A stretch of 64,000 nucleotides of DNA from Garcia nutans (Eukaryota; Streptophyta; Magnoliopsida; Malpighiales; Euphorbiaceae): NCBI GenBank assembly GCA_947685225.1, contig CANTUV010000033.1, positions 56,273,001 to 56,337,000 on the forward strand. Reading direction: 5' to 3'. Shown here in pieces: positions 1 to 12,072 of this stretch. A program made the translations under genes and the position numbers. The first letter of the stretch is position 1. Every line of letters starts with the position of its first letter. The notes under the pieces were generated by a model. That model saw only the letters and a list, made by a program, of their open reading frames with translations, had not been told where the DNA came from and made no database searches.

Positions 1-1020
1 CTCTCTTTATTTACCGAAAGGATAAACTGGTTTGTTTCTTTCTGGTTTACGTTGATGATTTGCTGTTGACTGGGAATTGCAATCATTTTATTCAATTATT
101 TATTGAAGAGCTGGGTTCAAATTTTTCTTTAAAGGATCTGCAAAAGTTAAATTTATTTTTAGGAATAGATGTTCATAAGACATCCACTGGCCTCTTTTTG
201 TCGCAGCAAGCTATTAACAGCTGCTCATATGGAGGGTGCCAAACCGATTTCTGCTCCGTTTGCCACCACCACTTGTCTTTCCAAAAATGTTTATCCTAAT
301 TCAGAAATTAATGTTACTGAATATAGGAAGCTGGTTGGAGCTCTGCAGTATCTTACCTGGACTAGGCCAGATATATGCTTCTCTGTGAATAAGTTATCTC
401 AGTTTATCCAAAGTCTAGCTGCAGTTCATTGGGATGCTCTCAAGTGACTGATGCGTTATCTTAAATCAACAATTGATTATGGAGTTATGATTACACCTCA
501 GTCGTCTGTTGTTTTTCACGCCTTTTCTGATGCAGATTGGGCGGGGGATCCAATAGATCGGTCCTCTACAACCGGTTATATATTGTATCTTAGCAACGTC
601 CCAATCTCTTGGTCCTCTCGTAAGCAAAAGTCAGTCGCACGGTCCTCCACAGAGGCTGAGTATCGTGCGGTAGCATCTACAGCATCTGAGGTAATGTGGG
701 TCAGTTCTTTATTAGCTGAACTTGGAATGTCCAAACATATGAATGTGCCAGTAATTTATTGTGATAATGTGTCTACTACTTATGCTTGTCAAAATCCGGT
801 TTATCACTCACGAATGAAGCACATTGAAATTGACCTACATTTTGTTCGAGATCTCATTCAAAAGAAGAAGTTGCGAATTAGTCATGTCTCCTCCAAAGAT
901 CAACATGTTGATTTGTTAACAAAGCCTCTGTCAAAAACTGTTTTTGCTGCCAATAGGTCCAAGATTGGTGTTCGTAATGGTACCTCAATCTTGCAGGGGA
1001 GTAATGGCACGGTTAGATAA
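1..1020 (+). pseudogene. Ty1/copia reverse transcriptase/RNase H fragment (decayed)
   Basis: This is the 3' end of a Copia polyprotein. The reverse-transcriptase active-site block (FVYVDDLLLTGN) lies near 40-75, followed by the SLKDLQKLNLFLGIDV and YRKLVGALQYLTWTRPDI blocks. RNase H follows at about 510-950 (DADWAGDP, SSTEAEYRAVA, CDNVS, HIEIDLHFVRD, DLLTKPLS). Reading changes frame near 200, and an in-frame TGA stands at about 445-447, so it is not expressed as one protein. The upstream gag, protease and integrase regions lie outside the window, so the full element may be longer. It sits just upstream of a splice acceptor at 1203-1204 on the same strand, which suggests an intronic insertion in the gene ending at 1640. 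Confidence 0.9.
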
Positions 1021-1134
1021 GATTGGAATGAGATAAGATTTGCCCCTATCTTGTATTATCTTTATCTTGTATTCTGTTGTGATTATGTTTGTTGCAAATT
1101 CGTGTATACAAAGTGCAACTGAATGTATGTAAAG
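1021..1134 (+). mobile_element. probable 3' LTR remnant of the Copia fragment
   Basis: A purine-rich tract (caggggag, about 993-1000) lies where a Copia polypurine tract is expected, right after the RNase H reading frame. The sequence after it is non-coding and T-rich. The other LTR is outside the window, so the right boundary is a guess and no target-site duplication can be tested. Confidence 0.4.
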
Positions 1135-1204
1135 TTAAGTTTTTAAATAAGCAATAATACTTGCTATTTTAAATTTGACCCTAGATGATTTGACTTTCTT
1201 TTAG

Positions 1205-1640
1205 GTGGATCGCCAATTACCATGAACACGAGACACTTTTACAAGAGAATGAAGAAGAGAAACTGACAAAGGAGAAGCAAGATATGGCTTGGGAAGTATA
1301 TAGGAGATCATTAGAATGGGAGGAAGTACAGCGAGTTTCTCTTGATGAATCCACATTGGAGCGAAAGCCACCCTTGCCAAATGCAGTTCCTTCTGCACCA
1401 GGTCCAAGCAACCTACCTACATCAAGCATTGCCCCTGCACCTGCGACTTCCAGCTCTAATGTTGCACCTTCCAAAGGCATTTTAAGGAGTTGTATAGTGC
1501 AACGGAAATGCACTAATCTTTCTCACTTACTGACCCTCAGAAGTCAGGGAACAAAAGTTGGCTGTACTACTGTTTGCGGGGAATGTGCCCAGGAGATAAG
1601 CTGGGAGGATCTTAACAGGGATGGAAAGATGGCACGCTGA
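1205..1640 (+). CDS. last coding exon of an unrecognised host gene
   Basis: An open frame of 145 codons begins after a pyrimidine-rich splice acceptor (ttctttt-AG at 1203-1204) and ends with TGA at 1638-1640. Its first base completes a codon from an upstream exon outside the window. The protein part starts WIANYHEHETLLQENEEEKL, a charged stretch likely to be helical or coiled-coil. A Pro/Ser/Ala-rich linker follows (about residues 60-90), then a Cys-containing tail (SCIVQRKC, TTVCGECAQEISWEDLNRDG). I do not recognise the family. The exon pattern, sensible composition and clean frame support a real gene. The Copia fragment just upstream would lie in its last intron. An unspliced or truncated copy cannot be excluded. 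Confidence 0.6.
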
Positions 1641-2764
1641 AGAATGCTGTCATCTGTTTTTGATTATACGAACTATTTCTAATGTAATTGATTATGATTG
1701 TAAAGGGCGGCAGTTGTAGTATCCATTTCATTCATTTTAGTAGATATTGGCAATTATAATCCTGCCTAATCCTTTTGTGATTTACCCATTTTTTGTTTTT
1801 AGTCTCTGGGGAGATATAACAGGGAATTTTTGGGTGGGTGGGTGATTGTAAATCTATACCAGGGAATTAATCCTTTGTAAATTTGAGTAATGATCCTTGA
1901 TGTGTAATTCTTAAAAACGAAATCTGATTAATCCTTAATGTATAATTAATCATTTGACCCTTTTAGGATTTTTGTTATATACCTTGTATACTTTTCTGAT
2001 CTATCATATATTGCTGGAATAATGCAAGAATTAATTCTGATTCCCTTTTATGAGGTAGAAACATGTCTGGTGATCTTTAGAGAAGAGTTTCAAGTAGATA
2101 TCGAGTCTATTCAAGGTAGAGAATAAAATCACTTCACTGAAAAAGCAATGTATGTAATTGTTAAAGGTGATTTAACTGTTTAAAATTTTAGTAGTTGAAA
2201 GCAAGTGTTTTCATTTAAAACAAATTTTGCGCCTTTTGGTCAATGCCGTGCAATCTAATATGGATGTTTGCCAAGCATATCATTTTAGAAAAGATTTTAG
2301 AATATTAGAAGATTGGAAGGATCAATGGAGCAAAAGTTTTACCGTGCAGATCATTTTAGAAAAGATCTTAGAATTTTAGAATATTGGCAGAGTCATTGGT
2401 GCAAAAGTTTACAGGCGCCAAAAAAAAAATTCCATCCTGTAGGCTTTCATTACTTGGAAAATCCCACTCCAAGGAAGAGCGTCAATCTCTTTTACTACTG
2501 TAGGCATATAGCTAGACGCTAACAGAGGCTTTACAGATTTAAAATGATACAATAGAAAGGATCAGCCAGTTTTGGCACACTGTGCATTCTTCGTGTTTGC
2601 AGCAGCAGCAATGCACCTTGTGTGTACCACCTTCGTATCTATACAAGATTTGCTTGCCACATTGCGAGGTAATAATAACTAATCTTCTTGCCTTCGCAAC
2701 AATAAGAGCATGTTATACAGCACTCTGCTAATACAAGGCAAATGAGAATTTGGATGCTGTGAAT
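1641..2764. other. convergent 3' regions, no gene seen
   Basis: This is the space between the end of the + strand exon and the stop codon of the - strand VPS62-like gene. It should hold both 3' untranslated regions. It is AT-rich, with one short tandem duplication listed separately. I see no convincing coding frame. Confidence 0.6.
2279..2419. repeat. 70-71 bp tandem duplication
   Basis: Two adjacent copies begin at 2279 and 2350, each starting atcattttagaaaagat and ending near gcaaaagttta. They differ at several positions, so the duplication is not recent. It lies in non-coding DNA between two convergent genes. Confidence 0.8.
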
Positions 2765-5700
2765 TCAACTGCATACTTCATCTCCGAACCAATTGCGTTT
2801 TTCCTTTGGTCCAGTTGGCCCCTCCTCACCATAAAGCTCTGTTGGGAAAAGTTCAAAGATGTTCTCCACCGAAAACCGAACAAAGAAAGGGAGAAGATTA
2901 ATAATCTTCTGTACTTCAGATCGTGCGTCATATACAATGGTTGGACCCCATTCTCTCATGAACTGCAACCAACATGGTTCCGTGACAACTCCATCTCCAA
3001 GATACTCGGCAGCAACAAGCCGAAATTTTGTGCTTGAATCCACAAAGTATTTGCTACGAGCAGCATCATTTCTCACTCCAATTCCAAGCTTTGTTGACCC
3101 TTGAAGGTAGGTACCTGGGTGGGGGAAACTAGCATGACCGCTCTTTGATGAATAAACAACTGCTCTATTGCCTTCGATAAATTCCAATTCAGAAGCATCT
3201 ACCCATTGGCCACCACTGTGCTGTGAGAAGAAGACCTGTGATAGCTCTCCTGTGAAGTTGCTTACACGGAGGGTGAAGTGCTCCCAGTCACCCACATGTT
3301 CCCCAATCTTTGTCATAGGTATACTCATTAGCCCAACTTTGAGGGTGGCTGGACCATTGAAGGGACAAAATACCCACATTATAATATCAGTAAATGTTCC
3401 TCCCAACGCTGGTTTCACATGAACATAAAGCTCAGCACTCTCTAAATCTCCTCTTTTGATATTCTTTCTTGCATCATCATCAACTGGTAAATCTATCCAA
3501 TATTCTCCATCATTTGACCCTCCAATAGGTAAGTTTGAACCCCTATAGCCAATTGGTTCACCCTTCTGCTTGCCTTTTTGGTACAAAAGTGCTCCATTTT
3601 TGAAGAACCACGGCACTGATGATGGCATGTAATCATCATCAGGATGGAAGAACACAGTAGGACCATAGTGCTTAATGAGTGCATGAAGCTGGTCCAGATT
3701 TGGCATTGCATGTAGGGTGGGGTCAAGATTCTTCAGGCATGCAACATCTAGCAGATAGTCTTCAGAGTTCAAGTAAGTGCCACAGTAGAATGTCCCAACT
3801 GAAACACCTTCGGCTAACATTCCCCTTTTGAATGGTCTTGTGTTCCAAACCTGAAATTGGCTCTCGAATGTTTTTGATTCTGAGGAAAGTATTAGATTAC
3901 AAGCTTCACATTTATCTGTAAGATCTGCTCGAACACATCTAACTTCTTCCACATTAGGCTCCTCTGGCGTAGTAGTGACCACAACACCCATAGCCTTGTA
4001 ACCAGTTGGGGGATTTGGCAGCCAAAAGTAACCACTACCATCATTTTGAGAATTGGTACTCCAAACCAATGAGTAGTTAAGGGGCTCCTTAAGAGCTCGA
4101 GAGTCGGAATTTGTGCCATTTAAGTGGCCAGCTTCAGGCTTCTGCACATTGGTATTACATGCCACAAGAACATACCCTCTCAATGGTCGGTCATTGGATT
4201 GACAGTAGTAGCCAAGGCAGTGAAAACCATCAGGGATTCCAACAGGTCTGTAAAATGTGGCTCCTTTCCTTTTTCCAGACAACAGACTGCAGCTCCAAAC
4301 ACTCTCAAATTGGGTAATTGAGATAACTTCTAGTTCTCCGAGGCTTATTTTCTCCGTGGCAAATCCTTGACCTGCAGATACAAGAGCACATCACTTGTAA
4401 GAATGCTGATTCATGATATTCACAGACAAAGTCATGACTGAGAGATCGAATAATGAAGACTTCAAAAGTATTTCTCCCATTTAGGTGTTAAATTCATGGG
4501 TTAGTTAAATGATTCAGAACCTTGTTGTGTTTCCCATTAAAAACTCAACTTAGGATATTACAAGAAAGCTTATAAAGGATATAAGTCAAAGTCAGTATGT
4601 TTTTCAATGAAGTAAAAGTATTTAAACTACCAGTCAAGCAGCATCAATGGTACAAATACTAGACGTGGGAAACAACATATTATCAATTCAATGATTTTTT
4701 TTTTAAATCCCCAAAAGCAGCTCACTACATTTGAAGAAGCGGTATCCACATACAACACACACCAAACCACTTTAAAGTACCAAAAACACTAGTTGTTCCT
4801 TCAACTTTCAAGACTTGGAAACACGAAAACTGAAAGTGAAATATAGATTCCAACCTTTCAAAAAGAAAGGAAAATGATAAGTATGGTGCGTAAGCATCAA
4901 AGCTTTATGATTTTTATATTTCCAAAGTCTCAAATGCCGTGCAAGCCTCAGCTTTCAAGGCATGTCATATTCTCTAAGCTTTTGGCCAAGTCCATGAATG
5001 TGTTAGAACAAACTTCGCCTTTGTCTGGGGAAGACTACAACTTAAGATTAAAGATTTGAAGGCAAGTTGATCTAATATAGAGTTGGCTGGCAAGCAAAGT
5101 TAAAGAAAAAGATCCTTATAGCATTTCATTAATTAGTTTACATATTTAAGAGTCTAATTTATTATCTTACTTCTTTCAACCCAAAAAATTTAGCTCTGAT
5201 TTAAGTGAAACCATAAAATTTTGACCAAGAACATGATTAGAAGATAAAAAAGCCAAAAGCAAAATCAAATACGTAAGGCCATAACCCCTTAAAAATCATG
5301 CTTTCTGACAACAAGAGGCTTTTTTCTTCCTCATCATCGTATTCTTTTCTATTTAATCATAGAGAGAATTGGCTATAAAAATATTAGACAATGATTTAGT
5401 TGGTTAGTTGATCCATTTAGATGACCCAAAATCAACTACCTCTCTTAGCCCGCGCAGAAAGTAAAGAGAGATAAAAGATTAAAGATGCATCGCATAATAG
5501 GAATGTCCTGATGATTGGCATCACAGACGGCCATCAATAAACAAAGAAAAGAATAATTCCCTGATCATACACTGTCAACAACTTCAAAAACCCAGAAATT
5601 AAGCCCCAAAATAATTGGGAAAAAAAAAGTACAATTTTTGCCGCAGACTTATTTTGGGAGGTTAAAAAGCCATACCTTGAGGCCACTTTGGAATAGGAGC

Positions 5701-5790
5701 GGGCAAAGAGAAAGGCTCTGGCTGAGGAAAATAGAACTCAGAATCTTGGCTCCAGTGAAAACACTCACACCCAATCCCAAACCCAAACAT
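2765..5790 (-). CDS. VPS62-like protein (DUF946 family), two exons
   Basis: Exon 1 is 5790-5676 (ATG at 5790-5788) and exon 2 is 4371-2765. The 1,304-base intron has a GT donor at 5675 and a CAG acceptor at 4374-4372. The joined frame is 573 aa, close to the usual length of plant members. Exon 1 encodes MFGFGIGCECFHWSQ and ends in a Pro-rich stretch (PFSLPAPIPKWPQ); exon 2 resumes with GFATEKISLGELEV, a junction typical of the family. Conserved blocks include FFHPDDDYMPSSVPWFF (about residue 280), HVGDWEHFTLRV (about 395), QHSGGQW (about 420) and SGHASFPHPG (about 450). Plant members share the Vps62 domain named after a yeast vacuolar sorting protein, but I know of no firm biochemical role. 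No signal peptide or transmembrane segment is evident. The 5' leader is very CT-rich. The gene looks intact. Confidence 0.93.
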
Positions 5791-6210
5791 TCTTGATGGC
5801 CTTTAACTAAAGAATCTATAACAGAATCAAAAACCAAATAACTGTTTCAAAATCTTTTATCTTTAGCTTCTTTGAAAAAAACAAGATTTCAAAGTCAAAG
5901 AAGAACTCCCTCTCTCTGTCTTTCTCAATGGTGTGCTACAGTTGCAAAAGAAAAACAGAGAGAAAAAGAGTAAAGAAGTCTCTGTTTATTTCCCTTGAGA
6001 ACTCTCTCTCAACCCAATCTGCATTTTTTTTAATAAAAAGATTGCAAATTTATTGAAGACCCAGAAAGAGAGAGAGAAAGGAAGAGAAGAAATTAGAGTC
6101 AGAGGAACCAGGGGAGAAAGAGAAAGAAATAATAATGACGCTATTATTATCATTATTTAATTAAATTATTTGGTAAAGGACTAAAGGCCGCCTAGCCATT
6201 TCCCACTCTC

Positions 6211-6218
6211 CTTTATAG
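6211..6218 (-). promoter_or_regulatory. possible TATA box of the VPS62-like gene
   Basis: The minus strand reads ctataaag here, about 420 bases upstream of the start codon. Between lies a CT-rich stretch (about 5870-6100) typical of a plant leader. No transcript evidence is available. Confidence 0.4.
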
Positions 6219-9200
6219 GTAAAGCGTGTAATCAACGAAGCAATTATTGTTAATTATGGCTTTTATAATATTTCCTGTCGTCTGCAGTAAGTAATCAAGG
6301 ACTTACTTGTTTTGTGTAAATGTCAATATAAAATATATTTGTTATGTTTGTGTTTTTTTCTTCTTTTTCTCCTTTTTTTTTAGTTTTTTAGGGCTTAATT
6401 AGTTTATATCTCACCAATTTACAATAATTAATGGTCATTGAATTTAAAAAAATAAACATTTTTAAAAATTTAATTAACTTAATTTACTTTTTTTTTTCAT
6501 AAATGAAGATTCATGATTGGATCAGAAATATTTTTTGAGAAATAATTGAATCAGAAATAATTTAGAATTAGTAGATTTAATTTAAAAAAAATATTACAAT
6601 TAAAATATCTCAACATTTTCATTCAGTATTAAATTATTAATTTAATAATTTTTAAAAATATATCAATAATTTTTTAATCATATTATGATTAGTTTTTTTA
6701 ATGCAATCATATTATGCTTAGTTAATTTTGTTATTTATTTATAATTTATTAATTAAACATATAAAACTGTTATTAGAAATTTAATATTTGATTTCTTTTC
6801 TTTAATAAATATTTTGCTATCTCATATTAATAGTTTAAAATTATATATATATATATATATCAAATTAGATTTTTTTTCTGACATTATATTAATTGAGAAT
6901 GCTCCAACAAATATAAAATAAATATACATATGATATACGGCCACTTTAAAGAGAATATAGTTAAGAAAGGCGACTTTCACATGCCAAAAAAGGGCAAAAA
7001 CTAAAGCATGATATTGATAAACCTTCCTTTTAAGAATAGCATTAAAAATTAAAGGCCAGTCACTTCACCTGTGATCTATTAATATCTAATTAATTTATCT
7101 TCTCATATCTTCTATTTTTTATGTATATATATATATATATATATTAAAGATTGTAAAGTTTATTAAATTTTATATCTTTTTTTTCTCAATCACATTTCAT
7201 TAATATAATGAATTTTTGTACATTGTAATAAGAATCACACAAGATAAAATCATAATTTTACTTTATTTAATTTATTGTTAACATATGTGCTGTGATGATA
7301 TCAAAATTTTTATTTAAAAATTTTTTGGTGTAATTTTATTTTATTTTAATTTTGGTGATGTATAAAGATTGAAAACTAAATAATTTTTGTTGTAATGTTG
7401 ATGATGTGTAAAGATTGAAAAATAAGCAAATGGCAAATGAAGCAAATATATATATTGTTATGGGAAAACTTTGAGTCCAAGCAAATGCATACTTCCACTT
7501 CATGATTACTCAATAAATTGACATTTTTTTTCCTTCTCTTGCTCAATTAGTAGTAGTTAAGCCTCTTAATGATAGTTTTCTATGTTAATTATTATTATTA
7601 TGTATTAATTAATCAAATACATCATCTAACTAATAAAAAGCTTACATAAAATTCAATTTTTGGACCTCTTGGCTTTAATATATATATATATATATATAAT
7701 ACTTTGTCGTTTTGGATTCATTTATCTATATATATATTTTTAATTTGTTTGTATCTGTCCAATTTTATATTTTATGTAATTTCAAGAATTAATTGATATA
7801 CCTAAAGAAAGGAATCAATTGAATAGCAAGTAGACAAATAACAATGAAAATATAATAATTTATTTTCTGAATGTTATCATATTTTATTATTATTATTTGA
7901 TAAAAGAAGTGCCTAAAGCCCATAAAACAAAAATTCAAAAACAAAAAAATTATTTTCTTTGTTATTCGGGAATTAATGTCAAAAGTTTATAACATGTTTT
8001 TAACACCTATAGTTATATACTCCCACTATCTTAAAATTATAGAAACATTTATCATCTCATACATATTAAAAAAATTAAATTATTTAATTAATAAATAATT
8101 TTTTTTATAATCTATCCATTTTATCATCCATTTATGCTAAATAATTATTAATTATTACAAAAATTAAAATTCAAAATAATTATTAATTAGGTTAAAATAA
8201 TTATAATTTAGAGAATATAAATAATTAAATATAATATTATTGATTATAAAATATTTAAAAAAGAGTATAATAATTAATTTTTAATATAATTATAATTTAA
8301 ATAAAATAATTGAACTATATTTTATAACAGATAAAAAAGATAAATATCCTTATCAATATCATTTTGGCACGAAGTGAATGAAATAATAAAATTTTGGAAA
8401 TTTCAAATTTGAGAAAATAAACTTTATTTACATAGTAATGGATTAATATTATCAAAATATTTTCATAATTTTTATTTACATATTCTACTTACATGCTGTT
8501 GCCACGTGTGAGCTCTTATAAATTATATGTATGTTCTATATACTTTAGGATACAAATAAATTTATAAAATGCACATCAAAATATAGTTTAATAATAAATA
8601 TATATTTTTTAAAAATTCAGAATTAATTATCCTTCTTCATATAAATACTAAAAAAAAAGAATAATATACATGCGATGTGTTGCTAAATATGAAATTCACA
8701 ATATCTTAACAAATTACACTAATTTTTAAAAATTTATACTGTAAAACTTAAATTTTCTAAGGATACACAAACGAATTGTTTGTTTCAATAATTTGATAAT
8801 AAAATATAATGTAAATATTTAACATTTTAAATATTTTTTTGAGCATAACATTTTAAATATTATAAATATAAATTTCTCATGAATTTTTTCATTAAATAAG
8901 TTTTCAATGAGAAAGATTTATAAGCTCAACAAACAAAAATGTTATAAATTCAAAAGAGAAACTTCATATTTTTGATGATTAGTCATTTAGTCTTATAGCC
9001 TAATGGAATACGTACGTGTTTGGAATCTTCCTAAAGAATGGAATATGTGTTTTGAATATTAAATAATATAAATTCCCTGAATTTGGATTCATTTGTTTTC
9101 AAATTGTCAAGTTCCAATTACTGTGGATTCATGAATTCCCTGTCTATTATTCCCATCAAGAAAAAATAAATAAAATAAAAATCATTTTCAAAATTAGTTT

Positions 9201-9270
9201 GCGTGGGGTTGGACCGAAAGTGAAATTAAATGAAAGCCGCCCCTTTAGACTTTAATAATTCAATAATATG

Positions 9271-9278
<8 letters not shown>
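6219..9278. other. AT-rich intergenic DNA, no gene seen
   Basis: The stretch is dominated by A/T runs and short (AT)n microsatellites, for example at about 6844-6861, 7120-7143 and 7678-7697. No open frame shows a recognisable domain or sensible composition. I see no RNA gene. Confidence 0.6.

Positions 9279-9309
<31 letters not shown>
9279..9309. repeat. (AT)n microsatellite
   Basis: An uninterrupted alternating TA run of about 30 bases sits directly at the left target-site duplication of the SINE. Confidence 0.9.
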
Positions 9310-9312
<3 letters not shown>

Positions 9313-9320
9313 AACCACAA

Positions 9321-9439
9321 ACCCGCTGGGGGTAGTCCAGCGGGCTAGCACCCAACCCACTAGGAGAAGGTGCGGGGTTCGATCCCCCAAAATGTTTTCT
9401 GGGGATCGAATCTTTTTTTTTTTTTTTTTTTTAAAAAAA
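9321..9439 (+). mobile_element. short tRNA-derived SINE with perfect 17-bp target duplication
   Basis: A GC-rich body of about 70 bases contains an A-box-like segment (tagtccagcgg, about 9333-9343) and an exact tRNA-type B box (ggttcgatccc, about 9377-9387), the internal promoter of RNA polymerase III. It ends in a long T run followed by A's. The same 17 bases, atatatgcaaaccacaa, flank it at 9304-9320 and 9440-9456. This is the mark of target-primed insertion by a LINE enzyme. It encodes no protein. I cannot assign a named family. Confidence 0.85.
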
Positions 9440-9624
9440 ATATATGCAAACCACAATAATTGACAAGTCTCATCTCAAACCTACATAATAATAAAAATAA
9501 ATCCACTCATGGAAAATGTTTATTTTATGTTAATTTTTATTACATTTTAATTTATCAAAATCATATGCTTCTCACATATAATTTTGGGTTTTTCTGATAA
9601 TTATAAATTAGTTTTATATTTAAT

Positions 9625-10666
9625 AAATATTTTTTTGAAGTATAAAACTTATTTAAATGATACAATTTAATTTAACTGTATATTTGTGTTTAACCGTATT
9701 AGATCATATATAATTTAATTTAATAAAACTTTTTATTTATACCAAATATGAAAAAAATATATATTTAAAATATCATGAGAAATATTAATAAAGATGCTGC
9801 CGGATGGACTGGCATTGTTTGGATGGCCAGAATTAATGGCTAAGGGCCTGTTTGGTGTAGCTGTTCATAGTAGCAGGTAGCTGATAGCGGTTGCTGATAG
9901 CTGATAGCTGGTGGCGGATAGTTGGTAGCTGATTCGGGTTAGTGTTTGGTAAAAATACAATAGCTGTTGCAGTTTGAATGTAAAATTACCAATAAGCATA
10001 TCATTATCTAATAAATATTAATTTTTATTTTATTTTAATAGGGTTAATATAATCTTAATATGAATCAGCTATCAGCTGATATGAAAAAGCTCCGAGTAGG
10101 AGCTTATTGAAACAGCAGCTGTTTGGGGTTCCTAACAGCTATCAGCTGCTGTTTTAAAATTTTACCAAACATCAAATTTTACCAAACAGCTGATGTTTGG
10201 GGTTCAAACCTCTATTAGCTACATCAAACAGCTAAACCAAACGCCCCCTAAGTATCAATGTGCAGTGCTATGGGGAAGGAAAATAGCAAACGCAATTATT
10301 TAAATAGAATATAGCAATTAATTTAATTTACCGTCCAATTTTAATTAATAAATATTTTATAATAATATTACTTTTGTTATGACAATTACATTTTAATTTT
10401 TAACTAGAAGCGGGCAATCTCAATCAAATCCAACAACGTGAATGTAAAAATAAAGTATCTTCATATAATTAGCAAGCTCTAGAACTTTGTATATTTATCT
10501 ATATTTATACTCAATCCACACAAAATATAAAATATATGTGGACTGCTATTTTATATTTTGTTAGTATATTATATTTTAGAATGTAATATATTAGATTCTG
10601 ATTATTAAAATGATTATATTATTTTGAATAATTATAAGTTATGTTTCATATAATTTAATCAAAGAG
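9625..10666. repeat. segmental duplication, copy 1 left part
   Basis: This stretch matches 23372-24008 base by base with moderate divergence. Shared landmarks include ggcattgtttggatgg, caaatccaacaacgtgaatg and agcaagctctagaactttgta. Copy 1 additionally holds a Harbinger MITE, and the match is then interrupted by the Copia element at 10667. The upstream edge is gradual. Confidence 0.85.
9844..10248. mobile_element. PIF/Harbinger (Tourist-like) MITE
   Basis: The 405-bp element starts gggcctgtttggtgtagc and its other end, read inverted, starts gggggcgtttggtttagc. About 18 of the first 22 bases match. TAA flanks both sides (9841-9843 and 10249-10251), the target duplication of Harbinger elements. 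The interior is full of agctgatagc and cagctatcagctg repeats and has no coding capacity. The paralogous segment at about 23580 lacks it. Confidence 0.88.
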
Positions 10667-10884
10667 GATAGAAGTAGTTAGTAGTCAACATTTTTTAATT
10701 ATTCAGGTTAGTTAGAGAAGTTTGCTATTTTTGGAGGAAAATCAGTCACAACTGATTAGTGTAGAGATTTTTTATACAAGGTGACCTTGCTTCACGTGTG
10801 GAGTGTGAATATTCAGTAATAGCAGATTACTTTCTTCTTCAATACACATTCTATTTGCCCATGTTTTTCATCTCTTTTTGTTCA
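10667..10884 (+). repeat. 5' LTR of Copia element (10.7 kb)
   Basis: The 218-bp direct repeat partner is 15381-15598. It ends ttgttca just before the primer binding site. The two LTRs differ at many positions, so the insertion is not recent. Confidence 0.93.
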
Positions 10885-10976
10885 TGGTATCAGAGCAGTT
10901 CTGATCCAAACTTTCTTTGATAGCAAAACTTTCTTTGAACATTTACATAAAATACTACTTTTAATTGCAATCTGGA

Positions 10977-11639
10977 ATGGAGGAAGTTGTTGATCAGAAT
11001 GAAAATCGAAGTCAAAATCAAAGGAATGTCAATAATAATCATGCTCAAGCGACTGATGTTGATCCAATGACTTTACAAAATTCAGATCATCCTGGCATGC
11101 TTCTTGTTACAACACCATTAACAGGAAACAATTATCTGACATGGAGTACATCAATCAAGACCACTCTTGAGGCAAAGGACAAGTTAGAGTTTGTAGATGG
11201 AACTCTGAAATCACCAGCAATTAATGATGCAACACACTGCAAAAGATGTCTTAACTCTATTTCAAAGGATATTTCTAATTCCTTTATATACTGTCCAAGT
11301 TCGAAAGATTTGTGGGATAAAATTGAAGAAATATATGGAGAAATCAATAGGCTATTGTTGTACCAGTTGAAACAAGATATCAGTTCCATTGAACAAGGTA
11401 ATAACACTGTTACAATGTATTACAATAAGTTGAATAAATTGTGGGATGAATATAATCGATTGAGAATTACAACAGTTTGTACCTGTAATGGATGTACTTT
11501 TGACTTGAATCACAAATTAATTGTCATTGAGGATGAAGATAAGGTGTTACAATTTTTAATGGGACTTAATCAATCTTTTGATAATCTTAGAAGTCAGATT
11601 TTGACATTGGATCCCTTACCAAATGTTAACAAGACCTAG
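10977..11639 (+). pseudogene. Copia gag (N-terminal part), truncated by stop
   Basis: The likely start ATG at 10977 opens MEEVVDQNENRSQ. The frame contains the gag blocks LTGNNYLTWSTSIKTTLEAK, DLWDKIEEIYGE and LQFLMGLNQSFDNLRSQIL. It stops at 11637-11639. A zinc-knuckle remnant (YCDHCKNGGHDKENCFKLHG, about 11804-11863) continues in another frame, so nucleocapsid is separated from capsid by lesions. Gag would form the virus-like particle in an intact element. Confidence 0.88.
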
Positions 11640-12072
11640 TCTATGGTACTGAGGGTAAAGAAGCAAAGAAGAATTCAATATGTTGAATACTAAATCACTT
11701 GACACCAGTGCAATGCTTGTCAAGAATTTTAGTAAGCAGAATTTTGTAGAGAATAAAGGCATACCTAATTTTGAAAGAAGGAATTTTAAGAAGAAATAAG
11801 ATAGGTATTGTGATCATTGCAAAAATGGTGGTCATGACAAGGAGAATTGCTTCAAATTACATGGATATCCTGAGTGGTACAAGGAACTTAAGCAGAAAAG
11901 AGAGGCAGAAGCACAAGTTTTCAAAGGAAAACAAGTTTGCATGGTTGAAATGCCCATTGATCCATTACTTGGTGAAAGTACAACACAAGTGCAGAGTAAC
12001 CAAGCACTGACAGAGTTGATTCAATAAGAGCTGGCTAAGATACAGAAGAATAAGGCAGTAGACAATAAATAT

